Shown one piece after another: positions 1-6,623 of a stretch of 9,948 bases of DNA; position 1 is the stretch's first letter, and each line of letters opens with the position of its first letter. A program made the translations under genes and the position numbers. This stretch comes from a bacterium. GTDB taxonomy: Bacteria > Chloroflexota > Dormibacteria > UBA8260 > Bog-877. The notes under the pieces were generated by a model, which ran no database searches, was not told the DNA's origin, and saw only the letters and a program-made list of their open reading frames with translations. The DNA is taken from contig JAJYWT010000224.1 of assembly GCA_021791345.1 (NCBI GenBank), forward strand, positions 1 to 9,948. Reading direction: 5' to 3'.

Positions 1-38
1 GACCGCCTGAGGGGCCGAGCTACAATCACGCTCTCAGG

Positions 39-117
39 GCGCCCATAGCTCAGTCCGGATAGAGCACCAGACTACGGATCTGGGTTTGCGGGGGTTCAAA
101 TCCCTCTGGGCGCACCA
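39..117 (+). tRNA. tRNA-Arg (anticodon ACG)
   Basis: The cloverleaf folds fully. The acceptor stem is GCGCCCA (39-45) with TGGGCGC (107-113). The D stem is GCTC/GAGC (48-51, 62-65). The anticodon stem is CCAGA/TCTGG (67-71, 79-83) with loop CTACGGA and anticodon ACG at 74-76. The T arm is at 90-106 with loop TTCAAAT. The discriminator base is A114 and CCA is encoded at 115-117. ACG (inosine-modified at the first position) reads CGN arginine codons. The gene is the integration target of the island, and its 3' 55 nt are repeated at the far end. It stays intact on the left side, so integration did not cost the cell this tRNA. Confidence 0.97.
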
Positions 118-127
118 CCTCAGTTCA
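63..127 (+). repeat. attL: 65-bp direct repeat, copy 1
   Basis: Identical over 65 bp to 9822-9886. It begins in the 3' strand of the D stem of tRNA-Arg, covers the anticodon and T arms and CCA, and continues 10 bp beyond (cctcagttca). The bases just outside differ from copy 2 on both sides (G62 versus T9821; A128 versus G9887), so these are the true limits. The anticodon-stem or T-arm segment is the likely crossover region, but the exact strand-exchange point cannot be read. Confidence 0.93.
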
Positions 128-190
128 AATGAATTGGGAAGAACGGCGTCGTACTCGCTGAAGATCGGGCGCCAGCCGGATTTAGGAGCG

Positions 191-209
191 CAGTGTCAAG
201 CGCCGTTAA
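191..209 (+). repeat. Candidate integrase arm-type site, left copy
   Basis: The 19-bp element cagtgtcaagcgccgttaa recurs at 9745-9763 with two transitions (C/T and A/G), in the same orientation. It lies 63 bp inside the left att repeat; the other copy lies 58 bp inside the right att repeat. On the excised circle they would flank the core on both sides, which is the layout of P and P' arm sites for a tyrosine integrase. Binding is inferred from position only. Confidence 0.5.
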
Positions 210-305
210 ACCGCGCCGCCTTCAGCCCAAGCGCGCGACAGGAGAAGGGAGAAGCGCGAACCGACTCCCCCCAGCCTCTGACCTCTCTTCCCCAGTCTTC
301 GTCGC

Positions 306-1014
306 CGACCGCCGCGCCAGGAGCTGTCCCTGCGCACCCTCGACCGGTACGGGGCCACCCTCACCCGCCAGGTCATGCCCCGGTGCGCATCCGAGGGGAT
401 CCACGAGGCCAGCCCCCTCCGGCCCCGGGGCACGGGGACGGTTCACCGCCCGTTTGATCCAGAGCCAGGGACCACGGGGCCGCTGAGCCGCGCTACCGTG
501 CTCCCGCACGTCCGGGCGGCCAGGGTGTTCCTCACCTCGGCGCAGACCCCGGCGCACGGCCGCTGCCGTGGGCGCGAGCCCGAAACTGCCCCGGCCCGAA
601 CAGAGATTTCTGGGGAACGCACTAGCGAGGAGATCCAGGCCATGAAGAGCGCGGCCAGGACGGAGTGCGACAAGATCATCGTGCGAGTGCTGGCCGACCG
701 CGGGCTCAGGCTTGGCCCGGTGCTCGCATAGCGTGCCGAGGACCTGTGGGAGCCGCGACGCGCTGAGTTCGCCGTCCAGGTTCGGGACAAGGGCACCCAC
801 GACACGATCGTGCCCCTCGCGCCAGCTCTCTACCGGCGTCTCCGTCGCTCTCTGGCCGCTGGCGCCGCGGAGTGGCTCCGCCCCGCCGGCGACGCCATAA
901 GCCTGCAGCGGATCCGGGGCCATTCCGACCTGACAATGATCCGGGGGGCGCGGCCACCGGGACACTTCGGACAACCACCGGGCCGCCATGGGCGTCCTGC
1001 TGGGGCAGGACTAG
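306..1014 (+). pseudogene. Decayed tyrosine recombinase (island integrase)
   Basis: Remnant of a phage-type tyrosine integrase next to attL. Recognisable pieces in order are: the N-terminal SAM-like core-binding domain (ELSLRTLDRYGATLTR from 321, then CASEGI and LSRATVLPHVRAARVFLT at 484-537); KLPRPEQRFLG at 583-615 in another frame; EEIQAM leading to ADRGLRLGPVLA (about 627-728), which carries the box-I catalytic Arg; an in-frame TAG at 729-731; RAEDLWEPRRAEFAVQVR and then KGTHDTIVPLAPALYRRL up to about 845; GHSDLTMI near 921-944; and TSDNHRAAMGVLLGQD in a third segment ending in TAG at 1012-1014. The HxxR box between ALYRRL and GHSD is missing and the expected Tyr before the GH..TSDN tail reads as Arg. 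At least two frame changes, one stop and one deletion make it non-functional. No intact replacement integrase exists in the window. Confidence 0.85.
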
Positions 1015-1152
1015 GGGCGGCGGCTGGACTGGTCACCCGCGGCCGGCGGCCCTGGACGCGGCTGCCAATCCGGGCTGGATGTGGCGCCGGACGGGCGCCG
1101 TCACGCTGCGGGGAGGCGATCTCAGCGAAGGGGTGGTCTGGTCAATCTACCG

Positions 1153-2151
1153 TCACAGCTCTTCGCCCCCAACGCCCGGTGGCTGGCCGGTTGTGGCGCG
1201 GCCAGGCCTTGGCCCAATGCCGCTCATCATGGTTCTGCCGGGCTCATGAAAGTCGGCGAGGGCAGCCGCTGACACCCGGCGCACGCGGTCGGGATCGGCG
1301 ATCGCGTCGATCTCAGCCACCTTGTCCCCGGCGACGGTGAACCCCATCACCGTCATGGGCCTCCCACCCAGGGTGAAGATCACTCCGGCGGCTCCGTTGA
1401 CCACGGCGGGGCACAGGTGAGCGGCAGGGTGCGCGATCACCTGCGACAGGCCCGTGAGGGTCTGCCTGGCAACGGCCTCGGCCCCGTGGACCACCATGGA
1501 GGCGGCGGGATGCTTGGTGCCCGCGTCGATTCTCAGTACGACCTCGGGGTCGAGCACAGCGACAAGGGCGGCGAATTCCCCTGCTCGCGCGGCCAAGAAG
1601 AAGGCGTCGACCACCTCTCGCTGACGAGCGATGTCGGCATCCGGGGTCGGCACGGCGGCACCCTTCACGCGACGCCTTGCCCGGCTGGCCAGTTGCCTCG
1701 CTGCCGAAGGGGTCCGCCCAACCATGGGGGCGATCTCCTCAAAGGGCAAGTCGAACATGTCGTGGAGGACGAAAGCCAGGCGCTCGGCCGGGGAAAGGGT
1801 GTCGAGCACGATGAGGAGTGCTAGGCCGACAGAGTCGGCCAACAGCACCTCCTCCTCCGGCTGGAGCTCCCCGTCGGGGCTGATGACGGGGTCCGGGAGA
1901 TGCACGCCGAAGAAGTCCTCGCGTCGAACGGTGCGCGAACGCAGCTTGTTCAGGCACACGTGGGCGACGATGGTCGTCAGCCACCCACTGAGGTTCTCCA
2001 CCTCACGAGCTCCTGACCTGCTGACCCGAATCCAGGAGTCTTGAACCGCGTCGTCGGCCTCTGCCAGCGAACCCAGCATCCGGTAGGCCACCCGCAGCAG
2101 CTGGGCCCGATGTTCCTCAAAGCGGTCCGCCAGCCACGCTGTCTCATCCAC
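1153..2151 (-). CDS. sigJ: ECF41/SigJ-type extracytoplasmic-function sigma factor with SnoaL-like C-terminal domain
   Basis: A 332-residue sigma factor that directs RNA polymerase to its own promoter class. Region 2 lies at about residues 9-73 (HRAQLLRVAYRMLGS, then DAVQDSWIR) and region 4 at about 108-162 (LSPAERLAFVLHDMFDLPFEEIA). The linker holds LPDP (85-88), matching the WLPEP-type linker motif of ECF41. A SnoaL-like domain follows (about 176-292) and ends in ADPDRVR, close to the NPDKL-type signature; in this family that domain replaces a separate anti-sigma and controls activity. The last 40 residues are a Gly/Pro-rich tail without visible family features. The start is GTG at 2151, with AGGAGG at 2161-2166 nine bases upstream; an earlier GTG in that leader runs straight into a stop. 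It is divergent from an epimerase, a classic ECF41 partner type. Family assignment is strong; targets beyond the neighbour are unknown. Confidence 0.9.
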   Translation of the reverse strand: MDETAWLADRFEEHRAQLLRVAYRMLGSLAEADDAVQDSWIRVSRSGAREVENLSGWLTTIVAHVCLNKLRSRTVRREDFFGVHLPDPVISPDGELQPEEEVLLADSVGLALLIVLDTLSPAERLAFVLHDMFDLPFEEIAPMVGRTPSAARQLASRARRRVKGAAVPTPDADIARQREVVDAFFLAARAGEFAALVAVLDPEVVLRIDAGTKHPAASMVVHGAEAVARQTLTGLSQVIAHPAAHLCPAVVNGAAGVIFTLGGRPMTVMGFTVAGDKVAEIDAIADPDRVRRVSAAALADFHEPGRTMMSGIGPRPGRATTGQPPGVGGEEL

Positions 2152-2175
2152 CGGTCACATCCTCCTGTTCCCAAG

Positions 2176-2202
2176 TGTCATTCAGGTGACCCCCCACATG
2201 CC
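2176..2202 (+). promoter_or_regulatory. Possible second ECF41-like promoter, facing the epimerase
   Basis: TGTCATT at 2176-2182 on the plus strand forms an imperfect inverted repeat with the TGTCACATTCC of the minus-strand element, so the two elements face each other and overlap. At the consensus distance the downstream tetramer is TGCC, only two of four matches to CGTC. The epimerase promoter may therefore be weak, or the element may act otherwise. Confidence 0.3.
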
Positions 2203-2214
2203 AGGAATGTGACA
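2188..2214 (-). promoter_or_regulatory. ECF41-like promoter for the sigma gene
   Basis: On the minus strand TGTCACA (2214-2208) is followed after exactly 16 bases by GGTC (2191-2188). The published ECF41 consensus is TGTCACA-N16-CGTC, so only one base differs. It reads toward the sigma gene 37 bp away, implying autoregulation. Function is inferred from the match. Confidence 0.5.
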
Positions 2215-2237
2215 GGCGGTATCGAAAGGAGCCCACC

Positions 2238-3176
2238 ATGCGAGTCTTCGTTGCAGGGGCGAGCGGTGCGATAGGCACCCGGCTCGTACCCCAGTTGATC
2301 GCCCGGGGCCATGAGGTGATCGGCACCTACAGATCATCGCCCGAAAAGGCGGAGCGCCTCCGGGCACTCGGAGCGGAGGCGATCGCCCTCGACTTGCTGG
2401 ATGCCTCAGCGGTCCGCAAGGCCGTGCTCGAGGCCACGCCCGAGGCGATCATCCACGAGGCGACCGCGCTCGCTGGTGGCGGCTTTTCCAGGAAACTCGA
2501 CAAGACCTTCGCCCGGACCAACCGGCTTCGGACCGAGGGCACCGATGCCCTCCTCGCTGTGGCGCGCGAGGCAGGCGTGCACAGGATCGTCGCCCAGAGC
2601 TTCGCCCCCTACCGCTATGCCCGGGACGGCGGGATGGTCAAGACCGAGGACGACCAACTCGATCCCAATCCCGCATCGGGCTCGGAACGGACGTTCGCCG
2701 CGATGGCTTACCTCGACAAGGTGATTCCCGAGGCCGGTGGGATCGCGCTGCGGTACGGCGGCTTCTACGGCAATGCCGACGACGCCCTGCTCGGGCCGGT
2801 ACGCAAACGGCTACTCCCGATCATCGGCAACGGAGAAGGCGTCACCTCATACATTCACCTCGACGATGCCGCCACAGCCACAGTCCTTGCGCTGGAACTT
2901 GGCTCAGCCGGCATCTACAACGTCGTCGACGACGATCCCGCCCCACTTCGCGAATGGCTGCCCGTGCTGGCAACCGTGCTGGGTGCCAAGCCGCCTCGCC
3001 ATCTCCCCTCGTGGCTTGCCAGGCTCATCGCGGGCGAAGGCGCGGCGATCATCGGAACGCAGGCCCGCGGCGCCTCCAACGCCAAGGCCAAGCGTGAGCT
3101 CGGCTGGACCCTGCGCTACCCCAGCTGGCGGCAGGGCTTTGTGTCCGCCTATGGATCCGCTGCCGTAGTCGGCTGA
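2238..3176 (+). CDS. NAD(P)-dependent epimerase/dehydratase family (extended SDR) protein
   Basis: A 312-residue cytoplasmic oxidoreductase-like protein. The Rossmann nucleotide site GASGAIG is at residues 7-13, after strand MRVFVA. LDL at 51-53 corresponds to the adenine-binding Asp segment. The body follows the atypical SDR pattern: IIHEATA, then VHRIVAQSFAPYRYA, LRYGGFYG, and a C-terminal YIHLDDAATATVLALE ahead of IYNVVDDDPAPLREWLPVLA. A canonical YxxxK pair is not evident around APYRYARDGG, so catalytic chemistry is uncertain; substrate unknown. AAAGGAG at 2224-2230 precedes the ATG by seven bases. It is divergent from the ECF41 sigma factor; carboxymuconolactone decarboxylases, oxidoreductases and epimerases are the usual ECF41 partners, so this gene is the probable target. 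It is convergent with the metallophosphoesterase, with 63 bp between and no clear terminator. Confidence 0.88.
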   Translation: MRVFVAGASGAIGTRLVPQLIARGHEVIGTYRSSPEKAERLRALGAEAIALDLLDASAVRKAVLEATPEAIIHEATALAGGGFSRKLDKTFARTNRLRTEGTDALLAVAREAGVHRIVAQSFAPYRYARDGGMVKTEDDQLDPNPASGSERTFAAMAYLDKVIPEAGGIALRYGGFYGNADDALLGPVRKRLLPIIGNGEGVTSYIHLDDAATATVLALELGSAGIYNVVDDDPAPLREWLPVLATVLGAKPPRHLPSWLARLIAGEGAAIIGTQARGASNAKAKRELGWTLRYPSWRQGFVSAYGSAAVVG

Positions 3177-3239
3177 AAGCTCGATAAGCGATAGAGAACC
3201 TGATGCTCCGCCCGACGCAGTCCAGATGCCCGCCGACCG

Positions 3240-4001
3240 TCACTGAACGTGCTGCCCCTCGCGGGCTGCAAAAGTGGTTAAGGCTTCGGTGTCACTGGCA
3301 GTTGCCCGGACGAAGTAGTCAGCCCACTCCTGTCTGTCCGGGTAGGTCGACTCGGCGACGACTCGGGCGCACGTGGCCTCAACGTCAATGGGGGTCCGAT
3401 GCAGGGTGACCGCGCCCGCACGGAGCATGGCCAAATGCCCTCCGGGGCGGCCGTACGGCATGCCGATGCTGCCCGGGTTGATGACGAGACGTCGGTCGAC
3501 GAGCCGGATGAAGGGCATGTGCGTGTGCCCACACACCGCCGTGGCGACCTCGTCATGCAGGTCGGCGAAGACCTCAGCCCATCTATCAAGACCGGTGTCG
3601 ACGACGACAACCTCCTCGTCGTGGCGAGGCGTGCCGTGGCAGAAGACGATCGGGCCGAAGCCTTTCACCTCGAGAGTGACTGGGTGGGGCAACGAGGCAA
3701 GGAGCTCGACGTGCTCCGGTGACAGCTGGGCAGCTGCCCACGGAGTCACCTCGTCCGGGATCTCGATCGCCTGGCCGCGAGCCAAGGCGACAAGCTCCCG
3801 GTCCGCATTGCCCCGCACAAGCACCACACGGTCGCCGAGTGCCATCAGCCGTTCCAGGACGGCCGTCGGCTGGGGCCCAGACGCATGATCTCCGGTCACC
3901 ACAACCAAGTCAGCGTCCGCCACCTCCGGCTTAGCCAGCACGGCATCAAGGACCGGCAGCACGCCGTGGATGTCGGACAGTACCGCGACAGAGTTCACCA
4001 C
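3240..4001 (-). CDS. Calcineurin-like metallophosphoesterase (YfcE/MJ0936-like)
   Basis: A 253-residue cytoplasmic phosphodiesterase/phosphatase-type protein with no signal peptide. All two-metal motifs are present in order: DIHG (D10, H12), VVTGDHA (D38), VRGNAD (N65; GNAD in place of the common GNHE), FCHGTP (H122) and CGHTHMPF (H159, H161). INPGSIGMP (174-182) is typical of the YfcE/MJ0936 branch of small phosphodiesterases. The last 45 residues extend beyond the core. The start is GTG at 4001, immediately followed by a second GTG (3998); neither has a strong Shine-Dalgarno sequence. It is monocistronic and convergent with the epimerase. The natural substrate cannot be deduced. Confidence 0.88.
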   Translation of the reverse strand: MVNSVAVLSDIHGVLPVLDAVLAKPEVADADLVVVTGDHASGPQPTAVLERLMALGDRVVLVRGNADRELVALARGQAIEIPDEVTPWAAAQLSPEHVELLASLPHPVTLEVKGFGPIVFCHGTPRHDEEVVVVDTGLDRWAEVFADLHDEVATAVCGHTHMPFIRLVDRRLVINPGSIGMPYGRPGGHLAMLRAGAVTLHRTPIDVEATCARVVAESTYPDRQEWADYFVRATASDTEALTTFAAREGQHVQ

Positions 4002-4086
4002 CCGGCAAGTCTCTCACCGGCCGTGGCAGGACGCGAGGCTCAACTCCCACACCCGGCTGCCGGCGCTCCTGGATCCCCGCTGCCCG

Positions 4087-4130
4087 ACCAGCACTGGTTA
4101 GCGGGCCCAGGAGACGAAACCGCATCCTGG
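4087..4130. promoter_or_regulatory. Two palindromes between divergent genes (operator candidates)
   Basis: The 157-bp gap 4002-4158 separates the divergent phosphoesterase and RAM genes. It holds ACCAG-CA-CTGGT (4087-4098) and CCAGGA-N12-TCCTGG (4107-4112/4125-4130), both perfect. They could be regulator sites for either gene, but no regulator is assigned; short palindromes in GC-rich DNA arise by chance. Confidence 0.25.
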
Positions 4131-4158
4131 ACATGAAGAAGCTGGCTGACCGAACGGC

Positions 4159-4413
4159 GTGTATCATCTCCGGGAAGTGCAGGCCTTCGTGTTTGTCTCC
4201 ACCACCAACCCCGGCCCACGTGAGGTATGTCGGGCCATCCGGAAGCTGGATGGCGTCGTCCGTGCCGATGCCCTCTTCGGGGGGCCCCCCGTGGTGGTGA
4301 TCGTCCAGGGTGCTGACCTCGTCGCCATGGACCGGGTCATCGACGAGATCGTGGCGCTGCCCATGGTCGTTGACACAGAAACCCACATCGTCCGGGAGAT
4401 CCCGGCAGGCTGA
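4159..4413 (+). CDS. Stand-alone Lrp/AsnC effector-binding (RAM/ACT-like) domain protein
   Basis: A small protein (84 residues from GTG 4159; 78 from GTG 4177) made only of the ligand-binding RAM fold found at the C-terminus of Lrp/AsnC regulators. The pattern is VQAFVFVSTTNPG (first strand), the helix PREVCRAIRKLDGVVRADAL, then GPPVVVIVQGADLVAMDRVI and a final strand TETHIVREI. The helix-turn-helix half of Lrp is absent, so it cannot bind DNA alone; such proteins are thought to sense amino acids or to join larger Lrp assemblies. GTG 4177 gives the family-typical beginning VQAFV, and TATCAT at 4162-4167 would be a -10 box placing transcription start near it (leaderless). GTG 4159 would sit inside that box, so 4177 may be the real start. 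Confidence 0.78.
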   Translation: MYHLREVQAFVFVSTTNPGPREVCRAIRKLDGVVRADALFGGPPVVVIVQGADLVAMDRVIDEIVALPMVVDTETHIVREIPAG

Positions 4414-4474
4414 ACCGGGCCGGTACGCGGAATCGCAAGACGCCCGCCTAATCCCCATCAGATCCACCCGGCTC

Positions 4475-4511
4475 GGAAAGTTCGCGTAGACGGTGGTTTA
4501 CGCTACTTTCC
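4475..4511. terminator. Strong hairpin in a convergent gap, possible two-way terminator
   Basis: GGAAAGT (4475-4481) pairs with ACTTTCC (4505-4511), and GCGTA (4484-4488) with TACGC (4499-4503). This gives 12 base pairs with a small internal bulge and a 10-nt loop. It lies between the 3' ends of the RAM gene (4413) and the ArsM-ArsN gene (4604), where a shared terminator is expected. There is no T-tract on either side, which is common in high-GC actinobacteria, so termination is plausible but unproven. The rest of 4414-4603 shows nothing recognisable. Confidence 0.45.
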
Positions 4512-4603
4512 CAAGATTGCTGCGAGTTGCCCCGTGTCGATCGTCGGCCACGCCTGTGCTTCTCCGTTCAAGGGCCACTAAGAGTGGGCGACTGGCGGAC
4601 TGA

Positions 4604-5956
4604 TCAGGTGCCGACCAGCTTACTTCGGCGCTCCAAGAACACTACATCGCGCCAGACGCCGTTCAGACGCCCGACTCGCTCCCGCACCCCGACAACCCGA
4701 AAGCCGCAGGACCGGTGGAGGGCGAGGCTAGGAGCGTTCTCAGGGAAGATACCGGCCTGTACCGTCCAGATTCCCGCCCGCTCAGCGTCCTTGAGCAGCG
4801 CATCGAGTAGCCGTCGCCCCACACCAACCCCACGGGCCCCGGCCGCTACGTAGACGCTGACCTCCGCCACACCAGCGTACACACAGCGCGAACTTACGGG
4901 CGCCAGGGCAGCCCAGCCGATGACCTGAGCTTCGCGTCTGGCGACAAGCCGGTGTCCAACCAGGTGTGCACCGTCCCAGTTGACCCAGGCAGGAATCTCC
5001 GTCTCGAAGGTGGCGGCACCTGTCGCGATCCCCTCAGCGAAGATGGCCGTGACAGCTCCCCAGTCCTCAGGTCGCATCGCCTCGACGGAGATAGCCGGAG
5101 CCCCGCTGGGGGCCGCGAGGGACGACCGAGAGCGATCCCGATCGCCGTGTGCGGTGAATTGAACCCTCGAGTCGACCGTGGGCTTGATCACACGCACGAT
5201 GGCCCCATGCACCTGATCTGCGACCGTGTGAGTGAAGCTCACCGAGATCTCGGTGAACCCCGCATCGGCAAGGAGCTGCTCATACTCGCTGACCGAGAGG
5301 GCTCCAGCTATACAGCCGACATAGCTGCCGCGGCGAGCACGTTCGCCAGCGCCGAGACCATCCTCGACAACAACGTCAGCGATCCCGATCCTGCCCCCAG
5401 GTCGAAGCACCCGAGCCATCTCGCCCATGACCGTGGGCTTGTCCACCGAGAGGTTGATGACACAGTTGGAGATCACCACGTCGACGGTCCCTGATGGCAG
5501 CGGGACGTCTTCGATCCTCCCGCGCAGCAACTCGGCGTTCCCAATCCCCGCCTCGGCGAGTGCCGCGCGAGCGAGGGTGAGCATCTCGTCGGTCATGTCG
5601 AGCCCATAGACCTTTCCCGCGGGGCCAACCCGCCGTGCAGAGAGCACGAGGTCTGCGCCACCTCCTGACCCCAAGTCGAGTACGACCTCTCCCGGGCTGA
5701 TGTCGGCGACGGCCACCGGATTACCGCAGCCGAGGCTGGCCAGCTGTGACGCCGCTGGAAGCGATTCCAGCTCCGACGCCGAGTACTGGGTGGTCCCAAA
5801 GCCGTCCTCACAGTTGCAAGGAGCGGCCGAGCCGGCCAACGATTGCCCTACGGAACGAGCTGCCGACGCGTAGTGTGCGCGCACTTGGTTCACGATCGAC
5901 GCATCTTGCATTCGACCGATGACGTACGAGTCAGACTGATCTCCGTCGCTCGCCAT
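4604..5956 (-). CDS. arsM: Fused arsenite S-adenosylmethionine methyltransferase (ArsM) and ArsN-like GNAT N-acetyltransferase
   Basis: A single 450-residue cytoplasmic protein. Residues 1-258 are ArsM, which methylates As(III) using SAM. It has SAM motif VVLDLGSGGGAD (91-102), acidic motif GLDMTDEM, and RVLRPGGRIGIADV. The arsenic-binding cysteines fit the known set: CNC (47, 49), SLGCGNP (77), SNCVINL (165) and YVGCIAGAL (215). After a charged linker (about 259-288), residues 289-446 are a GNAT of the phosphinothricin/arsinothricin acetyltransferase type: GAATFETE (313-320), acetyl-CoA loop RGVGVG (375-380), and FPENAPSLALHRSCGF (404-419). ArsN1 enzymes acetylate the amino group of arsinothricin, and the second half may do this or act on a similar substrate. 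The ATG at 5956 has AAAGGA at 5964-5969, seven bases upstream; in-frame sequence further up overlaps arsR and is unlike ArsM. It lies 29 bp after arsR, so it is ArsR-controlled. One uninterrupted frame crosses the junction. Confidence 0.92.
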   Translation of the reverse strand: MASDGDQSDSYVIGRMQDASIVNQVRAHYASAARSVGQSLAGSAAPCNCEDGFGTTQYSASELESLPAASQLASLGCGNPVAVADISPGEVVLDLGSGGGADLVLSARRVGPAGKVYGLDMTDEMLTLARAALAEAGIGNAELLRGRIEDVPLPSGTVDVVISNCVINLSVDKPTVMGEMARVLRPGGRIGIADVVVEDGLGAGERARRGSYVGCIAGALSVSEYEQLLADAGFTEISVSFTHTVADQVHGAIVRVIKPTVDSRVQFTAHGDRDRSRSSLAAPSGAPAISVEAMRPEDWGAVTAIFAEGIATGAATFETEIPAWVNWDGAHLVGHRLVARREAQVIGWAALAPVSSRCVYAGVAEVSVYVAAGARGVGVGRRLLDALLKDAERAGIWTVQAGIFPENAPSLALHRSCGFRVVGVRERVGRLNGVWRDVVFLERRSKLVGT

Positions 5957-5985
5957 GGGGCCATCCTTTGGAGAGGTCTGCACAG

Positions 5986-6336
5986 CTATCTGCCCCGACC
6001 TGGAAGCGAAGCCGGTTGCAGCCTCGGGGCCGCAATCCCCATCACCAAATCGGCTGCAGAGGGGAAGCACTCGACGCAGGCCTCGTTGACCGCCACCCGG
6101 CTCGTGGTCCCGTCCTTGTGCACCGTGACGAATCCCACCCTTGCCAGGGCCTTCACATGGTGGGATGCCGTCGACTGCCCGATCCCGAGCGCCTCGGTGA
6201 CCTCCCCAATAGTCATGGGCGCGCCCGAGCGAGCGAGGAGATGGATCATCTGCACCCGGGTGGGATCCGATAGCGCCCGGAACCAACTTGCGTACTGCGC
6301 GGCCGCCGTCCGATCCAACGTCGCTGCCGTTACCAT
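5986..6336 (-). CDS. arsR: ArsR/SmtB-family arsenic-responsive repressor
   Basis: A 116-residue winged-helix repressor, standard length. WFRALSDPTRVQMIHLLA (18-35) opens the fold. The helix-turn-helix is at about 42-66 with recognition segment IGQSTASHHVKAL, and the beta-wing is GFVTVHKDGTTSRVAV. The metal site is CVECFPSAADL near the C-terminus (C87, C90), so the As(III) ligands lie after the wing and not in the DNA-binding helix as in E. coli ArsR (ELCVCDL). Two cysteines are seen; a third ligand would have to come from the dimer partner or solvent. It is first in a two-gene unit with ArsM-ArsN 29 bp downstream, and overlaps its own promoter region closely. There is no Shine-Dalgarno sequence before ATG 6336, which fits leaderless translation. 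It should release DNA on binding As(III) or methylarsenite. Confidence 0.93.
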   Translation of the reverse strand: MVTAATLDRTAAAQYASWFRALSDPTRVQMIHLLARSGAPMTIGEVTEALGIGQSTASHHVKALARVGFVTVHKDGTTSRVAVNEACVECFPSAADLVMGIAAPRLQPASLPGRGR

Positions 6337-6345
6337 CGACTATCG

Positions 6346-6375
6346 AGAATAATAGATGGTGGTCTATCGTGTCAA
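6346..6375 (-). promoter_or_regulatory. arsR promoter with overlapping inverted-repeat operator
   Basis: Minus strand: -35 TTGACA (6375-6370), an 18-base spacer, then TATTCT (6351-6346); an alternative -10 is TATTAT (6354-6349) with a 15-base spacer. With the first choice transcription would start at or within a few bases of the arsR ATG at 6336, giving a leaderless mRNA. The spacer holds a perfect ATAGA-N6-TCTAT palindrome (6352-6367), the right place for ArsR to block polymerase. CGATAG also occurs twice (6364-6369 and 6340-6345 on the minus strand). Confidence 0.6.
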
Positions 6376-6623
6376 GCTGCTGATGCCCACAGGAGCAGCG
6401 GCGTTCAGCGGTTGCGTTCTCAATATCCGTTCATCTGTCAACGGACCCCAGGAGATCTTGGTAGGACCAGAAGATGGCGTCGTGACACATGGAGCGGTCT
6501 GTCTCGGAAACGATCGTTCGCGGACACGCTCAACTCGCAAGGCGTCTCCCTCGAGCGCACCTGCAACGCAGGCGGTGTACGCATCTATGTAACGCCCTAC
6601 CCCGTTTGCACTGCGATTGAACT
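6376..6623. other. Gene-free region upstream of the resolvase with palindromes (candidate res site)
   Basis: A 248-bp gap between the divergent arsR and resolvase genes. It contains TCCGTT-N8-AACGGA (6426-6431/6440-6445) and the perfect 10-bp palindrome AACGATCGTT (6509-6518). Serine resolvases usually act on inverted-repeat subsites just upstream of their gene, so this region is the natural place for one. The two palindromes are unlike each other, which argues against a canonical multi-subsite res. TATGTA near 6585 may be the resolvase -10 box. No other gene is seen. Confidence 0.3.

Noticed and set aside
222..989. 255-codon minus-strand open frame
   Set aside because: It lies antisense to recognisable integrase fragments; its translation is Arg/Gly/Pro-rich with no family pattern, as expected of a shadow frame in GC-rich DNA.
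5957..6286. 110 extra N-terminal codons in frame with ArsM
   Set aside because: They run through arsR and lack ArsM similarity, while ATG 5956 has a good ribosome-binding site.
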